In this document: positions 30,837-39,657 of the stretch, one piece after another | Layout: the number at the start of each line of letters is the position of its first letter | How positions within the stretch are numbered: the stretch's first letter is position 1 | Source of the DNA: Billgrantia montanilacus | GTDB lineage: Bacteria > Pseudomonadota > Gammaproteobacteria > Pseudomonadales > Halomonadaceae | Assembly: GCF_003336675.1 (NCBI RefSeq) | Contig: NZ_QPII01000002.1 | Location: forward strand, 186,001 to 250,000 | Length of the DNA: 64,000 nucleotides | Direction: 5' to 3' | Notes under the pieces: model-generated | Database searches by the model: none | Seen by the model: only the letters and a program-made list of their open reading frames with translations | What the model was told of the DNA's origin: nothing | Program-made: the position numbers and the translations under genes

Positions 30837-31954
30837 GCCAACGCCAGCACCGCACCCTGAGCTGGCAGTTGGCCTTGGGGTTCACCCTGTTGGCGGGGGT
30901 CTGCGCCCTGACGATAGGCTTCTACGTGGTCAATGCACGTCAGCACGTGGGGGCCAACTACACGGCACTGGTCGCCGATGTGGTGCGTGCCCAGCAGCAC
31001 CCCGTGCTGCTCCGCCATACCCTGGATCGACTGCAAGAGTCGCCCGAACGCGCACCCGAAGAGCGCCTCGGCAATCTGCTGTGGCGCATACCGCAGCATA
31101 TCAACGGCGTCAGTCATGGCCTGACCAGAAGTCAACTCGACCCGGCCGAGTATGTCCCGTCGCTCGACACACTGCATCAGGCGGCAGCGCAGTTGCCCGA
31201 GCTACAGAACCGGGTCGATGAGCTGCAAGCCGGTGTCGTACCGGTCGAGCTGACGCGACTCGGTTACGAGATCGAGAACGAGATGGCACGAGCCTATAGC
31301 GAGCTCAATGAACTGATCCACGTCGCAGCCGCCGAGCAGCGCATACTCATGGAACGGCTCACCTGGGCAATCGGCGCCCTGGTCCTGCTGGTACTGATAG
31401 TGGTCGGCGGGCTCATGCTCGCTCTGTTACGTCTGCATCGGGAACGTGAAGCCGTGAAGCGCCTCAGCCTGGTCGACGAACTGACCGGGCTCGGGAATCG
31501 ACGCTACCTTAAGGAAGCCGCAGATCGTCTTCACGAACAGAGCCTGCGCAATGGCAAGCCACTGAGCATAGCGCTACTCGACCTCGATTTATTCAAGCAG
31601 CTCAATGACAGACTGGGCCATCCCACCGGCGACGGCGTACTGAAGGCCTTCGCCAACGCCGTGCAGGAGGAGACGCGTCAAGCCGATATCGTGAGTCGAA
31701 TCGGAGGCGAGGAATTTTGCATCCTGATGCCTGACACATCGTCAGAAGGGGCTTTTGAAGTCGCCGAGCGGATTCGCCACCGCATCGCTGGACTCACCGC
31801 ACCGACACTCGGTGCGTCCACGATGCTCACCGTCAGCCTTGGCCTGGCCACCGGCCAGAAGCAGGGTTCTGACTTCGACTCACTCTACTCACGCGCCGAC
31901 AAGGCCCTCTACACAGCCAAGGCCAATGGGCGAAACTGCACCCGGATCGCCTGA
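30833..31954 (+). CDS. Membrane diguanylate cyclase
   Basis: 373 residues. One N-terminal transmembrane helix (about 10-32), a periplasmic helical region (about 33-180), a second helix (about 181-203) and a cytoplasmic GGDEF domain. The active-site motif is GGEEF at 291-295. An intact inhibitory site RQAD (282-285) lies five residues before it, so the enzyme should make cyclic di-GMP and be feedback inhibited. Coupled by a 4-base overlap to the periplasmic SUOX-fold protein, which is the likely signal receptor. Confidence 0.88.
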   Translation: MSQRQHRTLSWQLALGFTLLAGVCALTIGFYVVNARQHVGANYTALVADVVRAQQHPVLLRHTLDRLQESPERAPEERLGNLLWRIPQHINGVSHGLTRSQLDPAEYVPSLDTLHQAAAQLPELQNRVDELQAGVVPVELTRLGYEIENEMARAYSELNELIHVAAAEQRILMERLTWAIGALVLLVLIVVGGLMLALLRLHREREAVKRLSLVDELTGLGNRRYLKEAADRLHEQSLRNGKPLSIALLDLDLFKQLNDRLGHPTGDGVLKAFANAVQEETRQADIVSRIGGEEFCILMPDTSSEGAFEVAERIRHRIAGLTAPTLGASTMLTVSLGLATGQKQGSDFDSLYSRADKALYTAKANGRNCTRIA

Positions 31955-32113
31955 GCCAGCCATTATACATGATGCAAGAGCATGAAATACCACGGCCTTT
32001 CTGCTTATACTAAGAAGACATCGTTGGAGTGCAGGACGTGTCCAGCTCGCCGCGATGGCGACATGGATCATTCAAGAGCCGGAAGCCCAATCCAAAGAAG
32101 AAGGAAGATCGCC

Positions 32114-32506
32114 ATGAAAAGATTCTACCGTTACCTCAGCCCGCTGCTGATCCTCGCCCTGCTGCTGGGAAGTGTCTCCGTGGCCGCCGCCCCCGTGCCT
32201 ACCAGTGATCTGGTGACCACCCAGGCGGCCCTGAGCGCCGAGCGCCCCGATGCCGATCGCGAGCGGATCCAGGAAATCCTGTCCCGGGCCGACGTCCAGG
32301 AGCAGCTCATCGCCCAGGGCGTGGATCTCGATGAAGTGGACGCCCGGGTGGCCGCACTCTCCGATGATGAAGCACGCCAGATGGCCGAGCAGCTCGAGCA
32401 GCTGCCCGCAGGCGCCAGTGTCGTGGGTGCACTGCTGTTCGTCTTCGTCGTGCTGCTGGTCACCGATATCCTCGGTCTGACCAACGTCTTCCCCTTCACG
32501 CGTTGA
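32114..32506 (+). CDS. PA2779-family small membrane protein
   Basis: About 130 residues from the ATG at 32114; AAGGAAG lies 10 bases upstream. It has an N-terminal signal or membrane segment (about 8-30), an acidic helical middle (residues 40-100, rich in Asp/Glu and Arg) and a C-terminal hydrophobic helix (about 103-125). This matches the family named after Pseudomonas aeruginosa PA2779, found next to a PA2778-type cysteine peptidase, as here (14-base gap). Function unknown; the partnership is inferred from conserved neighbourhood. Confidence 0.75.
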   Translation: MKRFYRYLSPLLILALLLGSVSVAAAPVPTSDLVTTQAALSAERPDADRERIQEILSRADVQEQLIAQGVDLDEVDARVAALSDDEARQMAEQLEQLPAGASVVGALLFVFVVLLVTDILGLTNVFPFTR

Positions 32507-32519
32507 CACAGGACGCCTC

Positions 32520-33467
32520 ATGACAACCCGCCGATTTCGGCAGCTTCTGAACGCCCGCTTTGCGGGCGTTCTGCTGTCGGCTGTCTCGATGATGCTCGCC
32601 GGCTGTGCCACCACTCCGCAGCTGGCCGATGCCACGGAAGCCTCTCTGCCCATGCGGGCTCAGATCGATGGCGTGCCATTCCACGCCCAGCGGGAGTACC
32701 AGTGCGGTCCCGCATCGCTTGCCATGGTACTCAATAGCCAGGGTGTCGATGTGACAGTGGATACCCTGATTCCGCAGGTCTTCATTCCGGATCGAGAAGG
32801 CAGCGTTCAACCGGAAATGCTGGCAACCACCCGTCGCCATGGCGTCATCCCCTACGTACTGAACAATACCTTCGATGCGCTGCTTACTGAGATCGCGGCA
32901 GGCCACCCCGTGGTGGTGATGCAGAATCTATCGCTTCCAGCCTGGCCCATGTGGCATTACGCCGTGGCCATCGGCTACGATCGAGAGGCCGAGGAGATGA
33001 TCCTGCATAGCGGCGAGGAAGCGGAACGCATCGAGTCATTCCGACGCTTCGACGCCACTTGGACTCGTAGCGACCGCTGGGCTTTCGTCGCACTGCCGCC
33101 GGGGCAACTGCCCGAAGCTATCGGCGCATACCAGGCGCTCGATGCAATCGCCTCCTACGAGCAGGTACAGGGGCCACAGGCAGCACTACCCGCCTGGGAA
33201 GCCCTGGTCAGCCGCTTCCCGACGTCGGCCATGGGCCACTTCGCCCTGGGCAATGCGCGCCATGTGCTAGGCGATCGGGACGGTGCCATTGAAGCTTTCC
33301 GCGTAGCCGTGCGCCATGATGATAAACTCGCTGTGGCCTGGCTCAACATGGGGCTGTCGCTGCAGCATCGAGGTGACGCCGAGGAGGCCCACCATGCCCT
33401 ATCGAGAGCGGCGAAAATCCCCGGCCAGTGGCAGGCAAAGGCTCGTGAGGCATTGAAGGAGCACTAG
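32520..33467 (+). CDS. PA2778-family C39-like cysteine peptidase lipoprotein with TPR
   Basis: 315 residues. Lipobox LAGC puts the lipidated Cys at residue 29. A papain-like C39-type domain follows, with Cys62 in REYQCGPASLAM, His146 in MWHYAVAIGYD and a nearby Asp154, so the catalytic residues look intact. The C-terminal half (about 215-315) carries TPR-like repeats (GHFALGNARHVLGDRDGAIEAF). Expected in the periplasm or outer membrane. C39 domains often cut at double-glycine sites; no substrate is evident here. Paired with the PA2779-type gene upstream. Confidence 0.82.
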   Translation: MTTRRFRQLLNARFAGVLLSAVSMMLAGCATTPQLADATEASLPMRAQIDGVPFHAQREYQCGPASLAMVLNSQGVDVTVDTLIPQVFIPDREGSVQPEMLATTRRHGVIPYVLNNTFDALLTEIAAGHPVVVMQNLSLPAWPMWHYAVAIGYDREAEEMILHSGEEAERIESFRRFDATWTRSDRWAFVALPPGQLPEAIGAYQALDAIASYEQVQGPQAALPAWEALVSRFPTSAMGHFALGNARHVLGDRDGAIEAFRVAVRHDDKLAVAWLNMGLSLQHRGDAEEAHHALSRAAKIPGQWQAKAREALKEH

Positions 33468-33504
33468 GGCGTACCAGGTCATTCGCAACAGGAAGAGCCA
33501 GACC

Positions 33505-33933
33505 ATGAGCTACGAGATTGTCCTCAAGCGCATCTACAGCCCGGCCGAGGCAGGGGATGGTGCCAGGGTGCTGGTGGATCGCCTCTGGCCTCGCGGCAAG
33601 CGCCGCGAGGGCCTGGCCCTGACGGAGTGGTATCGTGATGCATCCCCCTCCACGCTACTCAGGCGCCAGTACCATCAGGGTGAGATCAGCGAAACCGTCT
33701 TCGCTGCACGCTACCGGGGCGAGTTGCGCGATGACCCTGCCTGCCTGACGCCCCTGATGCGCCATGCCCGGCGCGGGCGACTGACTCTGCTCTCTGCGGC
33801 CCGCCACCTCGACGATTCCCATCTGCCTCTGCTGCGGGACGCCCTGCTTCAGGCGCTGCAGGACGAGGATGCCGCCGATTGCGAACCGGCCTCGCCTCCC
33901 TGTTTTGGGCATCAGCTTGATGAATCCGAGTAA
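33505..33933 (+). CDS. DUF488 family protein
   Basis: 142 residues. Opens YEIVLKRIYSPAEAGDGARVLVDRLWPRGK, the characteristic DUF488 stretch, and has the short YHQG and RRGRLTLLSAAR motifs. The family is widespread and uncharacterised; some members sit near stress or metal genes. Its last 22 bases overlap the convergent O-antigen-ligase-like gene. Confidence 0.85.
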   Translation: MSYEIVLKRIYSPAEAGDGARVLVDRLWPRGKRREGLALTEWYRDASPSTLLRRQYHQGEISETVFAARYRGELRDDPACLTPLMRHARRGRLTLLSAARHLDDSHLPLLRDALLQALQDEDAADCEPASPPCFGHQLDESE

Positions 33934-35144
33934 TCCGCACTGGGCGGCAGGGAGACATACAATCCCCAGATCACACAGAGCCAGCCGGTGTAGGCCGCCA
34001 CACCTGCCGAATAGGCCATGAACGCATAGCTCAGTCCGAAACCGGCAAAGCCGGCGGGAAGCAGCAGACCACAGGTTGCCAACGCTCGCCTTGTCGGATC
34101 TCGGGCGCTGATGCCTTTCCGAAACAGATAGACCGGCAGCAAGTAGATAGCCAGCAGCGCGGCCAGGCCGAAAACACCACGTCGCACCCAGGCATCAAGA
34201 AGGTCGCTGTGGGCATGCCAGTAATTGGAGGTGGCAGGATCCAGTCGACCTTCCGCCGAGAGCTGCGCCATACCCTCCAGATATCCTGCACTCCCCCATC
34301 CCCTCAGCGGATGCTCACTGATCAGCAGAACCGCACCCCGCCATATCTCTAGACGGGCAGCAGTGGCCACTGTGCGCTCCCCGGACAGGTAACGGCAAGC
34401 ATGCTCTATGCCCAACGCCAGCCGTGCCTGAACCCCCATCTGTGGAATCGCCACGGCTGAGACCACTAGCAAAGCCCCAAAGACAGCGAGCTGCACTCGA
34501 CGACGCACTGTTATCCAGCCACCGAACGCCAGCAACCATATCGCCAGAAGCCCCGGCAGCACCACCCAGCCGCCCCGGGTCCCTGAGAGCAACGAAGCAA
34601 AGCTTCCCAGCAGCACTCCAATGGCCATCACGCAGCTCCAGAAAGCGCGCTCGGGCTGGCGCCAGGCCCAGTTGAACCCAACCAGACAAAACAGGCCCAT
34701 CATCAAGGCCAGATTGCCGAACAGGATCGCATGCAGGGGGTCATGTCCCGCGGCCCTGTCCGCCCCCAGCACCAGTACCTGGAATATCGCCCAAGCTCCG
34801 GCACCGGAAGCGCCCAGTGCCAGGCCACCCCAGAACCAGACGGGATCCAGCTTGACACATTGCACGACCCATGCGACCGGACAAGCCAGCAGCACCGGCC
34901 ATATCAGTTGCCAGGTCGCCAGAGTTTCACCATGCCACGCCGCCAACGCCAGCCAGGTCACGCCGAACAGGGTCATGAACAGGGGAGGCAGAAGCACTGT
35001 CAGGGCGGCAACGCCTGTTCCCGGTCGCATCATGCAGAGGAACATGCCAGCGGCCAGCCCCAGCAGGAAGATCTGAAAACCATGAGGCACCAGTAGTGAC
35101 AAGCCACCCAGCGCTAGAACCCCCAAACCACCCCAGATATCCAT
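33912..35144 (-). CDS. O-antigen ligase / Wzy-like membrane protein
   Basis: 410 residues with about 10-12 transmembrane helices and one large periplasmic loop near residues 240-310 containing the WRGAVLLISEHPLRGWG segment typical of O-antigen ligase and Wzy-like polymerases. It would transfer or polymerise undecaprenyl-linked glycans at the periplasmic face. It starts 3 bases after the ATP-grasp stop and ends the downstream end of the polysaccharide locus, so it is the last gene of that unit. Whether it is a ligase or a polymerase cannot be told from sequence. Confidence 0.75.
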   Translation of the reverse strand: MDIWGGLGVLALGGLSLLVPHGFQIFLLGLAAGMFLCMMRPGTGVAALTVLLPPLFMTLFGVTWLALAAWHGETLATWQLIWPVLLACPVAWVVQCVKLDPVWFWGGLALGASGAGAWAIFQVLVLGADRAAGHDPLHAILFGNLALMMGLFCLVGFNWAWRQPERAFWSCVMAIGVLLGSFASLLSGTRGGWVVLPGLLAIWLLAFGGWITVRRRVQLAVFGALLVVSAVAIPQMGVQARLALGIEHACRYLSGERTVATAARLEIWRGAVLLISEHPLRGWGSAGYLEGMAQLSAEGRLDPATSNYWHAHSDLLDAWVRRGVFGLAALLAIYLLPVYLFRKGISARDPTRRALATCGLLLPAGFAGFGLSYAFMAYSAGVAAYTGWLCVIWGLYVSLPPSADYSDSSS

Positions 35145-35147
35145 GGG

Positions 35148-36191
35148 CTAGCGTCCCACCGGCTCGATAAGAGTAGTCGAAAGGCTTTCGTCGATTCTCA
35201 CCAGGCGATCGCACTTGGCCGAAATAATATCGTTACGTAGCGAATCCCAGCCAACAGGAGCATCGCGGCCCTCGGCCCAAGCTATCAAGGCGGCAGGCAC
35301 ATCGGCCCCTGCTTCGGCACTGAACGGATACCCGCCACCGAAACGCGGATTGAGTTCCAGCACAAAGCACGAGTCACCATGGAGGAACACATCACAGTCC
35401 AGATTGCCGACATGCCCTAGCGACTCACCAATCCGCCTTCCCAGCTCAATCAACTCCGGACGATTCTCTGTCACAGCCCTGTCGGTTTCTCCGCCTCGCA
35501 TGGCCAACTTGCGTTTGGCAAAGGTGGTTCGGTAACGGCCATTCAAGTCATTGACCACATCCAGACCATATTCTTGACCTGGCAAAAGCTCTTGGATTAG
35601 CAAACCTTCCGCCCTGGTGGTTCCGTTACTAAGTCCCATCTTGGGCAGACGCAACCTCCCATAGTCCCAGGCCAGCCTGAGTTGCTTCAGGTCATCAACC
35701 AACTCGATGCCCAGCGATGCTGTGCCCCAGCGTGGTTTCACCACCAGAGGAAAGGCCACGTCACCGCTATCCAGGCCTGCCAGGGCCTCCTCAAGAGAGG
35801 CATAGGTTATAGGAGCACCCAGTCCCACCTCATTGAGAAATCTCGCCGTCATCAGCTTGTCAGCTGCCAGCTTTATAACGTCGGGACGTGAGACCACCAC
35901 CTGAACTCCCTGAGCAGTAAACTGCTCCTTTGCAGCAGACAGGATCGGCAGTTCGTGATCATTGAGAGATAAAATCAGTCCCACTTCACAGGATATGCTG
36001 AGCTGTAGCAGGTGTTCTACATAGTCGGGCGCGTCTACACGGGGCACTACAAACGCCTCGTCTGCCTCCTGCAGTGCAGCGGCATAGCCGGAGCAATCAG
36101 CGGCCAGCACACGCCCCCTTCCCCTCAGGGCATTCCGAAAATACGCCAGCAGATAGTTACGCCTTCCGGCGCTGGTAAGAAGGATGTTCAT
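35148..36191 (-). CDS. ATP-grasp ligase
   Basis: About 347 residues. Begins MNILLTSAGRRNYLLAYF, a PylC/CarB-like N-terminal fold, followed by an ATP-grasp domain with metal and ATP contacts such as VVKPRWGTASLGIEL and the terminal LELNPRFGGGYPF. Such enzymes join a carboxylate to an amine or thiol through an acyl phosphate. ATG at 36191 has GAGGA about 8 bases upstream; a second ATG at 36212 overlaps the preceding stop (TGATG). Adjacent to a PLP decarboxylase in one unit, suggesting an amino-acid-derived decoration; the substrate is unknown. Confidence 0.8.
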   Translation of the reverse strand: MNILLTSAGRRNYLLAYFRNALRGRGRVLAADCSGYAAALQEADEAFVVPRVDAPDYVEHLLQLSISCEVGLILSLNDHELPILSAAKEQFTAQGVQVVVSRPDVIKLAADKLMTARFLNEVGLGAPITYASLEEALAGLDSGDVAFPLVVKPRWGTASLGIELVDDLKQLRLAWDYGRLRLPKMGLSNGTTRAEGLLIQELLPGQEYGLDVVNDLNGRYRTTFAKRKLAMRGGETDRAVTENRPELIELGRRIGESLGHVGNLDCDVFLHGDSCFVLELNPRFGGGYPFSAEAGADVPAALIAWAEGRDAPVGWDSLRNDIISAKCDRLVRIDESLSTTLIEPVGR

Positions 36192-36211
36192 GCTGGGCTT
36201 CCTCGAGTTCA

Positions 36212-37459
36212 TCAAGTGCTTTGGTTGCGATAGGAAGCCAGAATATCGTCGGGCGATTCGGCCCGCTTCAGCAGGCGTCCCTGGAAATCCACCACCGCGG
36301 GACAGGGCACAATGAACGGTGGCGTGTAGTTCAATGAGTAGGCACCACGGTTCTCGAAGACCACAAAGTCACCGATATCAAGGCATCCCATGAACGATTC
36401 GCAAATGATGTCATGCTCCATACAGGTATTGCCTACCAAGCGATAGTCCCGCGGTGCGTCGCCTATAACCGACAGAGATGACGACACCACTCTCAGACTC
36501 GGCCGGGCAGCCGAACGGGTAGCGTTGAGACTATTGATGCCGGTATCGAGCAAGGCCTGCCAGCCCCCTCGACGCTGCCTGGTCTCGACGACCGGCGCGA
36601 CCAAACACATGGTGTTCGCCACCATCGACGTACCAGGCTCCACGACCAGGCGCATGGATGCCGCAGGGGAGCGGTGTATAAGAGCACGGCCAATAGCATC
36701 GGCGTACTCGGCAAGGCTCGGCACCGCATAGGGAAACTGCTCCCTGAGTGACGAGGGCATGTCGCCCAGCAACCCTCCGCCGATATTGATCGACCGGATG
36801 GGATGTCGATGCATCAGGTCACCGGCCAGGCTACAAAGACGTTCTACCCGCTCCACGGGGTCAGCCACACCCAGCTGGCGGCGGGTGGCATGGCAGTGCA
36901 GCTCCACAACCTCGACACCCGGGATTGTATCTAGCGCCATGAGCGCCTTATCCAGCTCTCCGGTTTCCACCTCGAAGCCAAAACGGCTGGCCAGCTCAGG
37001 AAAGTCGAAGCTGACCCGCAGGCCCACCTCGACATGATCGAACTCCGGTGCAATCTTCTTCAGCAGTTGGATTTCCCGGAAGGAATCCAGGTTGACCTGA
37101 CTACTGTCATCAAGCGCCATTCGCAGATCCTGCTCTCGCTTGACCGGCCCGTTGAAGATGATTCTGTCGCCAGGTAATGAGGCCCTGGCGATCTGATACT
37201 CAAAGGCGGACACCACTTCAGCCCAGCCATCCAACTCGGCCAGCACACGACCGATCGGGGGCATGTAATTGGCCTTCATGGCATAAGCCAGCTCGGTTTT
37301 CGGCCAATGACGGCGAAGCTGGTCCCGCAGGTCGAGATAATTGTCCTGAAATTTACGCGCATCGAAGAGATAGAAGGCGCCACCCACCCGATGGGACACA
37401 GAAGCCAGAAAAGCATGATCAGGCGACATGTCGAAGCCCGAGCCGCCTGCGATAATCAT
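36212..37459 (-). CDS. PLP-dependent decarboxylase (Orn/DAP/Arg group, alanine racemase fold)
   Basis: About 415 residues. N-terminal TIM barrel with the PLP lysine in LAYAMKANYMP, and a C-terminal barrel with the active-site CMEHDII and the ENRGAYSLNYTPPFI segment. It is related to diaminopimelate and ornithine decarboxylases and to the decarboxylases found in exopolysaccharide or exosortase loci, though no exosortase occurs in this window. The start is uncertain: ATG at 37459 (AGGGG upstream) or 37429; both overlap the sugar-transferase gene. Confidence 0.82.
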   Translation of the reverse strand: MIIAGGSGFDMSPDHAFLASVSHRVGGAFYLFDARKFQDNYLDLRDQLRRHWPKTELAYAMKANYMPPIGRVLAELDGWAEVVSAFEYQIARASLPGDRIIFNGPVKREQDLRMALDDSSQVNLDSFREIQLLKKIAPEFDHVEVGLRVSFDFPELASRFGFEVETGELDKALMALDTIPGVEVVELHCHATRRQLGVADPVERVERLCSLAGDLMHRHPIRSINIGGGLLGDMPSSLREQFPYAVPSLAEYADAIGRALIHRSPAASMRLVVEPGTSMVANTMCLVAPVVETRQRRGGWQALLDTGINSLNATRSAARPSLRVVSSSLSVIGDAPRDYRLVGNTCMEHDIICESFMGCLDIGDFVVFENRGAYSLNYTPPFIVPCPAVVDFQGRLLKRAESPDDILASYRNQST

Positions 37460-38033
37460 CCAGCCGCCCCTGAGGAGCCGTATACAATATACCCTCACGC
37501 TTGAGCACAATAAAGAAAGTGGCATACAGGATCTTCAGGTCCAGCCATAGGGTATGGCGCTCGACATACTCAACATCCAGTTTCAGCTTATTCTCCCAAC
37601 TTATGTCGTGGCGACCATTAACCTGAGCCAGCCCGGTCACGCCTGGCCGAACATCGTGGCGACGGCGCTCGTCTCCAATAAAATAGGGCAGGTAGTCCAT
37701 CAGCAATGGACGCGGGCCTACGAAAGACATGTCTCCCTTCAGGATATTGAAGAGTTGCGGTAGCTCATCGAGACTAGCGCGCCGAATCATCAGTCCAAGT
37801 CGTGTAACACGTTCTTCGTCAGGAAGGAGAACGCCCTGCTTATCGACCGCTTCTCGCATCGTTCTAAACTTTATCACTTGAAAGGGAATTTCACCTTTAC
37901 CCGGCCGCCATTGGCGAAAAAATACATCACCACCCATGGTCAACTTTACCAAAATCGCCACTACCAGCATCAGTGGTGAAAGTGCCAGAAGGGCTATGCT
38001 GGCCATGAAAACATCAAAAGCTCTTTTAATCAT
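37419..38033 (-). CDS. Undecaprenyl-phosphate sugar phosphotransferase (initiating transferase)
   Basis: 204 residues. The PglC/WcaJ C-terminal core without the extra N-terminal helices: one membrane segment (about 5-28), then KFRTMREAVDKQG, RRASLDELPQLFNIL and FVGPRPLLMDYLP, the signature residues of polyprenyl phosphosugar transferases. It would load the first sugar phosphate onto undecaprenyl phosphate. Here it lies far downstream of the Wzb/Wzc end, on the other side of the lasso cluster, yet on the same strand. Confidence 0.92.
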   Translation of the reverse strand: MIKRAFDVFMASIALLALSPLMLVVAILVKLTMGGDVFFRQWRPGKGEIPFQVIKFRTMREAVDKQGVLLPDEERVTRLGLMIRRASLDELPQLFNILKGDMSFVGPRPLLMDYLPYFIGDERRRHDVRPGVTGLAQVNGRHDISWENKLKLDVEYVERHTLWLDLKILYATFFIVLKREGILYTAPQGRLDDYRRRLGLRHVA

Positions 38034-38069
38034 AGCGCGGAAACCTTAAAATAATAAATAAACAAATCA

Positions 38070-38858
38070 TCATCCTTGATCAGGATGATACAGCCTTTTA
38101 TCCACGGCCTGATACCATTCATCTAACGTCACAGGAACCCGGGAGTTATAACCCAGGACCTGGCGAGTCAATGGGGAGAGAGAGTCTCCGTACACTTCAC
38201 CCAGCATGCGTGCATAGTCCATGGCTGGTTTGACGAAAGCTCGTCCATACCCAACAGTCAAGGCGACTCGTGGGCGAGAGCCTAATATCGTAACTCCCTT
38301 GTGCCACAGGGTGGAATTGAAGAGCACAACTGATCCAGCTCGGCCCACGAAGCGTTCATGATAGCGTCCAAACTCCTCATCGCTGGGCCTGTCGGGCCGG
38401 TTGTGTGACCCCGTCAATACCATGGTGCCGTTTTCTGAAGTGAAGTCATCGCACATTACTAACATATTAAGCTTTAATGGATATCCTGGGATCAGGGTTC
38501 GTACATCACGATGCAACTTGTGTACATAGGTCGTCACTCCCGGAAATCCACCAATCGGTGTGAGTGAGTTGCAGATATAAGGCTGGTCATCAAAATATCG
38601 CGAAATATAGGGGTGAAAAAGGTGCATGTCGACATAGCGATCTATGCTGTCTCCCGATCCTAGGCAATGGTGTGCCGTGCCGTCGCCTGATCCATTAACA
38701 CCATTTTTAATCTGATACTTCTTGCATATATCGACCCACTTCAAGCAATCATCTCTAAGCTCCTTAACAAAATCATCGGGCAAAGCTTCCTCGAAGATTA
38801 CCCAGCCTTTTTCGTGCATATCCTGCTCAAATTTTTCGAGTGTAACTCCCCCCAACAT
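38070..38858 (-). CDS. Phytanoyl-CoA dioxygenase (PhyH) family protein
   Basis: 262 residues. Fe(II)/2-oxoglutarate-dependent fold. The HxD iron pair is visible in KLHRDVRTLIPG near residue 120, the distal His is probably in STLWHKGVTI near residue 190, and a following Arg (SRPRVALTVGYG) could bind 2-oxoglutarate. The substrate is unknown; such oxygenases hydroxylate small molecules or modify peptides. ATG at 38858 has GAGGG 7 bases upstream. It lies between a GNAT and the sugar transferase, close to the lasso cluster, so it could tailor either product. Confidence 0.8.
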   Translation of the reverse strand: MLGGVTLEKFEQDMHEKGWVIFEEALPDDFVKELRDDCLKWVDICKKYQIKNGVNGSGDGTAHHCLGSGDSIDRYVDMHLFHPYISRYFDDQPYICNSLTPIGGFPGVTTYVHKLHRDVRTLIPGYPLKLNMLVMCDDFTSENGTMVLTGSHNRPDRPSDEEFGRYHERFVGRAGSVVLFNSTLWHKGVTILGSRPRVALTVGYGRAFVKPAMDYARMLGEVYGDSLSPLTRQVLGYNSRVPVTLDEWYQAVDKRLYHPDQG

Positions 38859-38885
38859 CTTAAATCCCTCACTGTTGCCCCGATG

Positions 38886-39395
38886 CTAGTCTATGACACC
38901 AACCCGGTAGTCTGAGGCCCTGCAAACACTGTTATATAAAGCAAGATCAAGCCTCATAAAAACCTGGCCATTACGGTCACTCTGCAGCGCCTGAAAGCCC
39001 AACCGACGGTAGAACCGAATGGCCCTGTCGTTGTGACGGTTGACCCACAGGGTTACGCCCATGAATCCATGTGACCTGGCCGCCTCGACGACATGGTCAA
39101 GAATTTGTTCTGCCAGCCCGCTGCTGCGCAATATCGGCGAGATCATAATCAGAGTGATAAAGGCACTGTCCTGCAATTCGTCATAGGTATAAAAGGCGCA
39201 GAAACCCTGACACTCATCGTCCACCTCCAGAAGGATAAACTCTGCCAAGCCCAGGATCTTGTCGATGTAAGGATTGAGATCTGAATGAATAAGCTGCCCA
39301 TCTTGGCACTCCTGCTCTACAGCAATAAGAGCACGAAGCTGCCCAGCTCGGGCACTAACCTCGTCACGACTCGCATGCCATAGTCGGATGTTCAT
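38886..39395 (-). CDS. GNAT family N-acetyltransferase
   Basis: About 169 residues from the ATG at 39395 (GGAGG 7 bases upstream; an adjacent ATG at 39398). Typical GNAT folds are seen: ILLEVDDECQGFCAFYTY, then ILRSSGLAEQILDHVVEAARSHG as the acetyl-CoA binding loop and helix, and NDRAIRFYRRLGF at the end. The substrate is unknown. It is the first gene after a 262-base gap downstream of the lasso cluster, where a new promoter is likely. Confidence 0.82.
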   Translation of the reverse strand: MNIRLWHASRDEVSARAGQLRALIAVEQECQDGQLIHSDLNPYIDKILGLAEFILLEVDDECQGFCAFYTYDELQDSAFITLIMISPILRSSGLAEQILDHVVEAARSHGFMGVTLWVNRHNDRAIRFYRRLGFQALQSDRNGQVFMRLDLALYNSVCRASDYRVGVID

Positions 39396-39657
39396 CATCA
39401 CTCCTCCCCCACCCATCTCCCTGTCACGACAGCCTATTTTCATTGTCGCCCTGGACATTGGCTGATGCCGAAACCGTAATCAGCTTCTGCAGTCAGCAAC
39501 AGGCTTTACAGAACTTATCAATCTCCTCACGAAGTGTTGCATATAAGCCATTCCGTTGCCGTACGATTTTTCTCAGGCATTCCGAACGGAGAATATCAGT
39601 CTCAAAATTGCAACAGAGCCACCAGCCAACAGGTCAGTCCCTGCTGCCACAACGACT

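Noticed and set aside
33505-33933. Toxin of a toxin-antitoxin pair
   Set aside because: It matches DUF488, has no small partner gene, and is not toxin-like in composition.
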